A stretch of 44,394 nucleotides of DNA from DASTSN01 sp035760665. Lineage in GTDB: Bacteria; Bacteroidota; Bacteroidia; Chitinophagales; Chitinophagaceae. The stretch spans positions 1 to 44,394 of the forward strand of contig DASTSN010000076.1 of assembly GCA_035760665.1 (NCBI GenBank), given 5' to 3'. Below are positions 33,187 through 40,016 of the stretch, piece by piece (position 1 is the first letter of the stretch; every line of letters starts with the position of its first letter). A model generated the notes under the pieces. It was not told where the DNA came from. It saw nothing but the letters and a program-made list of their open reading frames with translations, and searched no databases. A program made the translations under genes and the position numbers.

Positions 33187-34614
33187 TTATACACCCGCTT
33201 TTTGTTCTCTTGAAGAAACGGAGTTGGTCTTTGTGCCGGTAATTAGTCCCCTGCATTGTGCGCTGCCACAGCGACAAACAAATGGCTCCATGCTATCATC
33301 CAGAAAAGTGGCATAATCCAGCGTAAGCTCTTCACCGGTATCAATATTTCTAAGTGCAATAACAGTAAGCCCGTCATACCCGGTATTGGGAGTGCAGCTG
33401 TGATTTTGCGGTGCCCAGTTAGCAGGATCTTCGTCCCACAACAAATATATTTCATCACTTAACGGGTAGGCATATCGGCGAAAGAGAACTTTTTCTTCTT
33501 CGCTCCAGCAGGAATCTACATGACGTTTTGAAACCAGGCGGTGCGATTTTTCTTCTCCGCGAAAGATTGCCTCACCGGCCGCAATGAAACGGGTGGCATA
33601 GATACCAAAACCATGAATGGAATTACCAGTCATTTTGTAAGGCTTGCTGTTGCGCCGGTGACGTGCGATCCCCTCGCAGATGATGTGCTCTAAAAAGCCT
33701 TTTTGGCCTATTCCATCATACTGCAGAATAAAATCAGCAGATCCTTCATAACCATCAGCGTAAAATACCGAGCAGGTAAAATTGATTTCAAGAAAAAAAA
33801 TTTCATTTTCGCCGTTTACCCTGAAATCAAGCCTTGCATAGCCCACCCCGTTAAAGCCGGTAAATATTTTTTCAGCGGCTTTTTTTAAAGCAGCTTCCAG
33901 ATCCGGATCCTCGCATGGAACATTACAATCGGGGTGGAGTTCAGACGTTTTTAATGCATAGGTTTTAAATTGTTGTCCCGCGGGAAACCGGTATTCAACC
34001 GGTTTAAAAACTGTACAGGATTTTTCTGTAGGATTTGCTGCTACTAATACTGTAAATTCCCGGCCGCTGATATATTGTTCAACCAGCAATGGCCCATAGT
34101 CATCAAGGATTTCCGCTACCTTTTGGGACAGCTCATTTTCATTATACACGAGTGAATGCTCATCAATACCCAGGCTGTCTCCGGCTTTGGCGGGTTTGAT
34201 AAACAGGGGAAAAGCAAGTCGCTGAAGGACCGTTTGAATATCTTCCTTTTTTTCCAGCAACACATAGGGCGGAAATGAAACAGATTCGCAGTAAGCCACA
34301 TACTTCATCAGTTCTTTCGGTGGATCATATAGTTTACTGGTAGGACCGGTGAAAGGTAGTTGCAGCAATTCAAGCGTGTGAATAACATCTATCGATGGCA
34401 CCTCCCACTCCAGGTAACCTTCGCAAAGATTTACAAAGATGTCATAGCCTTTTTTGCTTAATTCCTTTAACTGGCGGTAGGTGGTCAGCTTGTTAAGGAA
34501 AACATGATCTACCTGATCGTCTGGTAGCAAGGTTGACAAGTTGCGCGGCGGATCGTAATATTGATAATCGACCGAGGAGGTGGAATAATCCGGCTGCAAC
34601 ACACATACTTTCAT
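33187..34614 (-). CDS. ATP-grasp ligase fused to a SET domain
   Basis: A 475-aa two-domain protein. Residues 1-315 are a D-Ala-D-Ala-ligase-like ATP-grasp enzyme: VNLCEGYLEWEVPSI, LPFTGPTSKLYDPPKELMK, nucleotide-site lysines in FPLFIKPAKAGDSLGI, LLVEQYISGREFTVL, and the metal-binding RLDFRVNGE ... FLEINFTC (E-x-N). Residues about 322-462 are a SET domain: G-F-G-I-Y-A-T, the pseudoknot motif NHSCTPN (404-410), GEELTLDYA with Tyr434, and a post-SET-like C-R-C (447, 449) plus C454. Its ATG overlaps the stop of the preceding ATP-grasp gene by 4 bp. ATP-grasp ligases join a carboxylate to an amine through an acyl-phosphate; SET domains methylate lysine side chains. The fusion suggests both act on one substrate. 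The substrate is unknown. Confidence 0.88.
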   Translation of the reverse strand: MKVCVLQPDYSTSSVDYQYYDPPRNLSTLLPDDQVDHVFLNKLTTYRQLKELSKKGYDIFVNLCEGYLEWEVPSIDVIHTLELLQLPFTGPTSKLYDPPKELMKYVAYCESVSFPPYVLLEKKEDIQTVLQRLAFPLFIKPAKAGDSLGIDEHSLVYNENELSQKVAEILDDYGPLLVEQYISGREFTVLVAANPTEKSCTVFKPVEYRFPAGQQFKTYALKTSELHPDCNVPCEDPDLEAALKKAAEKIFTGFNGVGYARLDFRVNGENEIFFLEINFTCSVFYADGYEGSADFILQYDGIGQKGFLEHIICEGIARHRRNSKPYKMTGNSIHGFGIYATRFIAAGEAIFRGEEKSHRLVSKRHVDSCWSEEEKVLFRRYAYPLSDEIYLLWDEDPANWAPQNHSCTPNTGYDGLTVIALRNIDTGEELTLDYATFLDDSMEPFVCRCGSAQCRGLITGTKTNSVSSREQKAGV

Positions 34615-35729
34615 AAAGAGACACTTTGTTGACTGGATCGTCTCAGAATGGCTTCTTCAATGACCTCATGAATTAATTGTGTAAATGTTTTACCGCTAAC
34701 ACGAAGAATAGCACCAATAGAGGTATAATCTTCATCATCACTCAGTCCGCATTGCGCATTTACCTCCAGTACATACAATTGGCCGGATGTTTTATCCATC
34801 CGCAGGTCAAGCCGGCCATAGCCTTTGCCAGCCACGGCGCAATATGCATCGAGGCTTATTGATTTTATTTGTTTTGCCAAACCGGGATCGTAAACGGGCC
34901 GGTATTCATAAAAATTCGCGTTACCGGGCATCGGTTGCTCGCTTTCATAAATTTCCCAGAGCCGGTCAAAAGACAAAAATTGTTCATGCTCGGGCAGCGA
35001 GTTGTGAAAAATTCGTTCAACCGGTTCATAAATAATACACTGTTCCGGCTTATCAGAGGTTCCCACAACGAGCGACGTAAATTCGCGACCTGTGATAAAT
35101 TGTTCTGCGAAAAGTCCGTCAGCCAGCAGGTTCCAGCCACGATAACCCTTTTCCAGTTCGTGAACGCGTTGCAACAATTCGTGATCGTTATTCACCACAT
35201 TTTTTACAGATATACCCATGCTGCCACCGGAAACCGCTGGTTTGAGTAATACCGGAGTGCCGATGCGCTCACAAATACCCGCGAGTTGCGTTTTTTCATG
35301 GTGAAGCTGCTCCCAGGCCGGAGTGGCTACAGCAGCGGCCGCAAAGGCTTTTTTCATGGGAATTTTGGAGGTGGTTATTTCATAATAGAAACTATCGGCA
35401 CCCGTGTAAAGAAGGTCGTATTTTTCCAGTTCATCTATCACAGAAATTCCGGGTGTTCCATTTACCTCGTCGCCATCACATAGGTTTAGTACCAAAGGAA
35501 TTTTACCATCCGGTGATGCGGCAATGGAACGAATGACCTGTGCATAATTCTGTAATGTTACTGGCTGCCATTTCCAGTCTACATGTAACTCGGTAAACAC
35601 TTTCTGGTATTCGGCAAGACTTTGCGTAAAATCATAATAATACCGGAGGTTAGGATCGTCTGTTTCCAGCCAGGGAAACAAAACCCAGTACTTGTATTGA
35701 TTAATTAAAATGGCGCCTGCGTTACTCAT
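34611..35729 (-). CDS. ATP-grasp peptide ligase-like protein
   Basis: A 372-aa D-Ala-D-Ala-ligase-like ATP-grasp protein, a paralogue of the N-terminal part of the next gene. Features: NLCDGDEVNGTPGISVIDEL, YDLLYTGADS, nucleotide-binding lysines in TPVLLKPAVSGGSMGISVK, FAEQFITGREFTSLVVG, and the metal-binding site YGRLDLRMDKTSGQ ... VLEVNAQCGLS. The Ddl serine/glycine motif HGxxGEDGxxQ is not present, so this is unlikely to be the housekeeping ligase. Stop and start codons overlap by 4 bp (ATGA) on both sides: with the SET gene before it and the ATP-grasp-SET gene after it. All three should therefore be translationally coupled. Its amino-acid or peptide substrate is unknown. Confidence 0.88.
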   Translation of the reverse strand: MSNAGAILINQYKYWVLFPWLETDDPNLRYYYDFTQSLAEYQKVFTELHVDWKWQPVTLQNYAQVIRSIAASPDGKIPLVLNLCDGDEVNGTPGISVIDELEKYDLLYTGADSFYYEITTSKIPMKKAFAAAAVATPAWEQLHHEKTQLAGICERIGTPVLLKPAVSGGSMGISVKNVVNNDHELLQRVHELEKGYRGWNLLADGLFAEQFITGREFTSLVVGTSDKPEQCIIYEPVERIFHNSLPEHEQFLSFDRLWEIYESEQPMPGNANFYEYRPVYDPGLAKQIKSISLDAYCAVAGKGYGRLDLRMDKTSGQLYVLEVNAQCGLSDDEDYTSIGAILRVSGKTFTQLIHEVIEEAILRRSSQQSVSL

Positions 35730-36241
35730 GCAGTAATTTTTAAAGAAGAGCGTTCTTTAAGTTTACGGGTAATATAATGCGTCAGCCGGTAGTGTGCAAG
35801 CACTTCGTTACTGAGGTGAGCCGCGCCTTGTATTTTTCCAATACACGCGGATGTGCCGCAGCAGCATTCGAAAGACTGTGCCATCTCCCATTCAGAAGAG
35901 GGATAAAAAAATGTCAGTTCTTCTCCGGGTTCTATAGATTTGATACATTCAACAATCAGGCGGGATGTATCAAAAAAAAGATTGGGCGAGCAGCTGTGAT
36001 TGGTATAACGTAAATATTCTGGCAGCAACGAAATGTGTTCGTTTTCTTCAACCTGTATAGTGAGGTAGGTGGCTGCAGGAAGGACAGCTTCGGCGTGGAA
36101 AGTACAAAACGTTTCACCTGCGCTGAAGTGTTTGCAGGCGTGTAATGATTTTGCTCCACCGGTGTTGTTCTGCCGAACTTCGGCAATTTCACCGTTTATA
36201 ATTATTTCATAAGCTAACTGATAAATTGCCGAGGCGTGCAT
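35726..36241 (-). CDS. Stand-alone SET-domain protein
   Basis: A 171-aa single-domain SET protein, first gene of the three-gene operon. It has the N-terminal GGAKSLHACKHFSAGE strand pair, the pseudoknot core RYTNHSCSPN (NHSC at 81-84), GEELTFFYP (107-114) with the expected aromatic residue, and a post-SET-like cluster C126-C127-C128 ... C133. These are the S-adenosylmethionine and lysine-channel elements of SET lysine methyltransferases. There is no signal peptide. Upstream (36242-36403) I see no clear -7 box and no open frame that could encode a precursor peptide. Bacterial SET proteins are uncommon, and horizontal origin is possible. The target could be a protein lysine or a small amine. 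Confidence 0.88.
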   Translation of the reverse strand: MHASAIYQLAYEIIINGEIAEVRQNNTGGAKSLHACKHFSAGETFCTFHAEAVLPAATYLTIQVEENEHISLLPEYLRYTNHSCSPNLFFDTSRLIVECIKSIEPGEELTFFYPSSEWEMAQSFECCCGTSACIGKIQGAAHLSNEVLAHYRLTHYITRKLKERSSLKITA

Positions 36242-36403
36242 AAAATTGCTGAATGAAGTTGAGGATTGAAGTATTGCTGCTTGGGTGATGAAGAGGATTT
36301 AAGTTGTTTTTTTGCTGGGAGATTTTTTTCCAGTTAGCAACAGCACGATTCAATGATTATTTTACAATAACCATACAAATCTATTTTTAATTTTTATAAT
36401 AAT

Positions 36404-36793
36404 CTAATTAATGATTACAGCGGTGGCTTCGATTTCCACAAGGTATTCAGGTTCTATCAGGGCACGCACTTCCACCATGGTATTGCAGGGTTTGATGTCT
36501 TTAAAAAACTCACTGTGTGCCCGCCCGTATTCCTGCCAGCGGGCAATATCGGTTACAAACATCCGCACACGCACCACATCTTTCAAAGTGGCTCCCGCCT
36601 GCTGAAGGATGTTTTCAATTTTTTGATATATAAACCGTGTTTGAGTATAGGCATCCCCAGGCCCAACAACGGTTCCGTCTTCACCGACCGCTACCGTACC
36701 GGTTACCTCCACAACATTGCCCACTTTTACTGCCCGGCTGTATCCAACAATGGATTCCCACTTAGAGCCTGATGAATAGTTGGTGCGTTCCAT
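36404..36793 (-). CDS. RidA (YjgF/UK114) family protein
   Basis: A 129-aa trimeric-barrel protein of the reactive-intermediate deaminase family. It contains VGYSRAVKVGNVVEVTGTVA, DAYTQTRFIYQKIENILQQA, VVRVRMFVTDI and the C-terminal EVRALIEPEYLVEIEATAV. The key arginine is present in EVRALIEP. It would hydrolyse enamine/imine intermediates made by PLP enzymes; an aminotransferase gene is a few genes away, but a direct link is inference. It starts 2 bp after the exonuclease gene stops, so the two are co-transcribed. Confidence 0.9.
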   Translation of the reverse strand: MERTNYSSGSKWESIVGYSRAVKVGNVVEVTGTVAVGEDGTVVGPGDAYTQTRFIYQKIENILQQAGATLKDVVRVRMFVTDIARWQEYGRAHSEFFKDIKPCNTMVEVRALIEPEYLVEIEATAVIIN

Positions 36794-36795
36794 TT

Positions 36796-37515
36796 TTATT
36801 TTAGTTCAATGTTATTGTCTGAAATGACAGGTTCATCCTGCATACGTAAATAAATACGGGCGACAGTCACAACGTCTTTCTGACAATAAGTGACTATGCG
36901 GTCCAGGTTTTTTTCGTTCCAGTAAACCTCCCACACCATACTGCCGTCAATGTCATCTTTTGGTGTGGGTATATTCAATGTATGGGCCAGGAGGTTGAGG
37001 GAGGTATAGCTTTTGAAATCGCCAAATTTCCACAATTCCAGGGTGTCGAGATGATTCACTTCCCAGGGTTTTTTACCTGAAAGCTGCAGGATTAAGGGAA
37101 TGGGTAAATGATGAACAATCAGCCGGCGGCAGATATAAGGAAAATCAAATTCCTTTCCATTGTGCGCACATAGGTATTTTGTATTGTCGGTCGCCCATTT
37201 ATTCAGCATGTCGCAAAAGCGGACGAGCAATAGTTTTTCGTTTTCGTCATAAAAGCTTTTTAATACCAGCTTGCGATCTGCTCCACTACCGGTTAATACG
37301 CCACAACTAATACAAATGATTTTGCCAAACTCGGCATAAATGCCTGCCCTGTTATAAATTGATGAAACGGTTTCGTTTTCTTTATTCCGTATCAGGTAAG
37401 CCGCTTTTTGGTCCCAGAGGGGTTTCCACTCCTCGGGCAATTGGTCGTAAGCGGCATACTGGGGAATTGTTTCTATATCAAGAAACAGGATATTATTGAC
37501 AGGGATTGACGACAT
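36796..37515 (-). CDS. PolB-type 3'-5' exonuclease-like protein
   Basis: A 239-aa RNase H-fold DEDD exonuclease (DNA_pol_B_exo2 type). Exo I is FLDIETIPQY (D and E), Exo II is LCAHNGKEFDFPYICRRL (D), and Exo III is TYCQKDVVTVARIYLRM (Y and D), i.e. the DEDDy set. FGDFKSYTSLNLLAHTLNI lies between. There is no polymerase domain and no signal peptide. It probably trims DNA or RNA 3' ends; the physiological substrate is unknown. It is followed at once by ridA. Confidence 0.88.
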   Translation of the reverse strand: MSSIPVNNILFLDIETIPQYAAYDQLPEEWKPLWDQKAAYLIRNKENETVSSIYNRAGIYAEFGKIICISCGVLTGSGADRKLVLKSFYDENEKLLLVRFCDMLNKWATDNTKYLCAHNGKEFDFPYICRRLIVHHLPIPLILQLSGKKPWEVNHLDTLELWKFGDFKSYTSLNLLAHTLNIPTPKDDIDGSMVWEVYWNEKNLDRIVTYCQKDVVTVARIYLRMQDEPVISDNNIELK

Positions 37516-37609
37516 AATATAGCCTAAAAATAAAAAACATTAGAGGATAAACCCGCCCTGATTTTTTTGTTATTTGTTGTCGTTCGCTGGGTTTTTATAC
37601 AATCCGCAC

Positions 37610-38692
37610 CTACAGGTATTTATCGCCCATATTGCGCTTTACTTCGGCAACGTAATCTTTAATCTCTTGTTCTTTTTCCCTTTTGCATACCAGCAGCACG
37701 TCTTTGGTGTCCACCAGTATGAAATCGTCAAGCCCCTGGAGGAGCACCAGTTTATTATCCGGCACATGTACCATACATTTAGTGGTGTCGATGATCATGA
37801 CTTTATTACCGGCTACGGCATTGCCAAGGTAATCTTTCTCCATATTTTCCCAAGCGCTGTTCCAGGTGCCCAGGTCGCTCCAGCCAAAAGAAGCGGGAAT
37901 GACATACACATTATCGGCTTTTTCAAGAATACCAAAGTCGATGGAAATGTTGGTGCATAACTGGTATACTCTTTCTATGGCATTATTTTCACCAGGTGTG
38001 TTCAGGTTGTCTTTTTCCGCGGCGAACACTTCATACATTTCTGGCAGGTATTTTTCAAATGCTTTTAAAACATTTTCAACCTTCCAGAAAAAGATGCCGG
38101 CATTCCAAAGAAAATCACCGCTGGCAATAAAGGTTTTTGCCAGGTCCCGGTTGGGTTTTTCCGTAAAGGTTTTTACTTTATAAATTTCGGGTGCGGCCGC
38201 GATGGTATCATGCTGAATGTAGCCATAGCCTGTGTTCGGATAGGTGGGTTTTATGCCAAGTGTTACAAGCGCATTGATCTCAGCAACAAAATCCAGCGCT
38301 TTGAGGGAAATTTTTATGAACTCTTCCGGCTCTAAAATAAGATGATCTGCCGGAGCCACAACGAGTGTTGCCCTGGGATCACGTTGCTGCAGTTTGAAGG
38401 ATATATATGCTATGCAGGGAGCGGTATTTTTCCGGAAGGGTTCGCTGAGGATATTTTCAGCAGGGATTCCCGGCAACTGCTCCTTTACAAGACCTGCATA
38501 TTCCTGAGAGGTAACGACAAAAATATTTTCTGCAGGAACTAGTTTTTGATAGCGGTCAAAGGTTTGCTGAATCAGCGTTTTACCAGTATTGAGAACGTCA
38601 AGAAACTGCTTGGGATAGTTGAGGCGGCTCATTGGCCAGAAACGGCTGCCAATGCCACCCGCCATAATGGCTACATAGTGATGATTGCCCAT
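37610..38692 (-). CDS. manC: Mannose-1-phosphate guanylyltransferase
   Basis: A 360-aa nucleotidyltransferase making GDP-mannose from mannose-1-P and GTP. The signature is IMAGGIGSRFWPMSRLNYPK, followed by TLIQQTFDRYQKLV, VVAPADHLILEPEEF, GYGYIQHD, FTEKPN, FLWNAGIFFWKV and FGWSDLGTWNSAWE. There is no C-terminal isomerase (phosphomannose isomerase) domain, so it is the short, monofunctional type. It follows kdsD by 16 bp, so envelope-sugar precursors (Kdo and GDP-mannose) are made from one transcript. Confidence 0.92.
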   Translation of the reverse strand: MGNHHYVAIMAGGIGSRFWPMSRLNYPKQFLDVLNTGKTLIQQTFDRYQKLVPAENIFVVTSQEYAGLVKEQLPGIPAENILSEPFRKNTAPCIAYISFKLQQRDPRATLVVAPADHLILEPEEFIKISLKALDFVAEINALVTLGIKPTYPNTGYGYIQHDTIAAAPEIYKVKTFTEKPNRDLAKTFIASGDFLWNAGIFFWKVENVLKAFEKYLPEMYEVFAAEKDNLNTPGENNAIERVYQLCTNISIDFGILEKADNVYVIPASFGWSDLGTWNSAWENMEKDYLGNAVAGNKVMIIDTTKCMVHVPDNKLVLLQGLDDFILVDTKDVLLVCKREKEQEIKDYVAEVKRNMGDKYL

Positions 38693-38708
38693 GAGTTGGT
38701 TACGGTTT

Positions 38709-39671
38709 TTAAATAAGTCCTTCTTTTACCAGGTCGTGTAAATGAATCATACCGAGATATTTTCCATGATTTACAACGACCAACTGCGTTATTTCATGTT
38801 TTCTCATAAGGTCCAGTGCGTCTACGGCCAGTTGTCCCGCTTGTATAGTCTTCGGGTTGGTGGTCATGATATCCTGGGCGGTAAACTGGTCAATGGGTAG
38901 ATTTTTTTCCAGCATTCTTCTCAGGTCTCCATCGGTAATGATGCCCAGCAGGTTTGCTGCTTCATCGGCCACGGCGGTTACCCCCAGCCTTTTTTCCGTT
39001 ATTTCCACAATCACTTCTTTGATGGTCTGATCTGGAAGGACACAGGGTTTTTCATTGTCACGATAAAGATCATCTACCCGCAGGTAAAGTTTTTTGCCCA
39101 ATGTTCCGCCCGGGTGAAACTTGGCAAAATCGTCGTTACCAAAACCTTTCAGCTCCATTAATACAATGGCCAGCGCATCTCCCATGACTAACTGAGCAGT
39201 GGTGCTGGAGGTTGGTGCCAGGTTATTGGGGCAGGCTTCTTTTTCTACCGTAGTATTTAAAATAATGTCCGATTGTTTGGCGAGGAACGATTCTTGGTTG
39301 CCTACCATGCCGATCAGGGTATTTCCAAAATTACGGATCAGCGGAACGAGTACTTTTATTTCAGGGCTGTTACCACTTTTGCTGATTATCATTACTACAT
39401 CGTTCTGTTGCACCATACCCAAGTCGCCGTGAATGGCATCAGCTGCGTGCATAAAAATAGCGGGCGTGCCGGTGGAATTAAATGTGGCAACCATTTTTTG
39501 GCCAATAATGGCGCTCTTGCCAATGCCGCTAACAACTAGCCGGCCGCTGCAATTTTTAATGGTTTCCACTGCTTTAGCAAAATCGGCGTTGATATACCGG
39601 GAAAGACCCGAAACTGATTGAGCCTCAAGCTCTATGGTGCGCAATGCTATTTGCTGAACAGTCGTTTGCAT
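38709..39671 (-). CDS. kdsD: Arabinose-5-phosphate isomerase (KdsD/KpsF type)
   Basis: A 320-aa isomerase that turns ribulose-5-P into arabinose-5-P, the first step to Kdo. The SIS domain (about 35-170) holds VVSGIGKSAIIGQKMVATFN, AIHGDLGMV and MIISKSGNSPEIKVLVPL. Two CBS repeats follow (from about 205: VIVEITEKRLGVTAVADEA, GIITDGDLRRMLEKNL, and ALDLMRKHEITQLVVV). The layout is the same as KdsD/KpsF/GutQ. It heads a two-gene unit with manC. A TAATTTTA box on the minus strand (39682-39689) may be its -7 element. kdnB at 22630 works later in the same Kdo pathway. Confidence 0.92.
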   Translation of the reverse strand: MQTTVQQIALRTIELEAQSVSGLSRYINADFAKAVETIKNCSGRLVVSGIGKSAIIGQKMVATFNSTGTPAIFMHAADAIHGDLGMVQQNDVVMIISKSGNSPEIKVLVPLIRNFGNTLIGMVGNQESFLAKQSDIILNTTVEKEACPNNLAPTSSTTAQLVMGDALAIVLMELKGFGNDDFAKFHPGGTLGKKLYLRVDDLYRDNEKPCVLPDQTIKEVIVEITEKRLGVTAVADEAANLLGIITDGDLRRMLEKNLPIDQFTAQDIMTTNPKTIQAGQLAVDALDLMRKHEITQLVVVNHGKYLGMIHLHDLVKEGLI

Positions 39672-40016
39672 GTTAAAGCGGTAAAATTAGCAGTTTTAAC
39701 AGGATTTGTTGAGCAGGCCTCTCTTTTATTCGTTAAATTTTTAACCTTTCAAAGCGAATTCTTAACTGCCGGTAATGTAAATTCGCATCCCCATTTTTGA
39801 AACAGATGTTTTCGATCCGGGAATGATGGTAGTAAGATTGCCTGCCGGATAGTTAAAACCAATTCTCATTCCGGGTAAGAATCTATTTAAAAAGTGCGGG
39901 CACGACGAATGATTTTATTCCTCCGTTCAAAAAATTTCCAGTTTTCACATGCCGGATCGCGGTAAAATCGGTATCTTATAAAAAATCAATAGTAGGGAAA
40001 GGAAAAACTCTGAGTA
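39672..40016. other. Intergenic region between kdsD and recQ
   Basis: 345 bp separate two divergent genes. It should hold both promoters; only a weak -7 for kdsD (39682-39689) is visible. On the minus strand a 35-codon frame from ATG 39869 to TAA 39762 (MRIGFNYPAGN ... RIYITGS) is open and looks somewhat protein-like. It has no sensible upstream context and I do not call it a gene. I see no RNA gene or transposon here. Confidence 0.5.

Noticed and set aside
34611..35729. Housekeeping D-Ala-D-Ala ligase
   Set aside because: Lacks the Ddl N-terminal HGxxGEDG motif and lies in an operon with SET proteins, not with mur genes.
39762..39869. 35-codon minus-strand frame between kdsD and recQ
   Set aside because: Looks protein-like but is short, has no promoter or ribosome site, and lies in a divergent promoter region.
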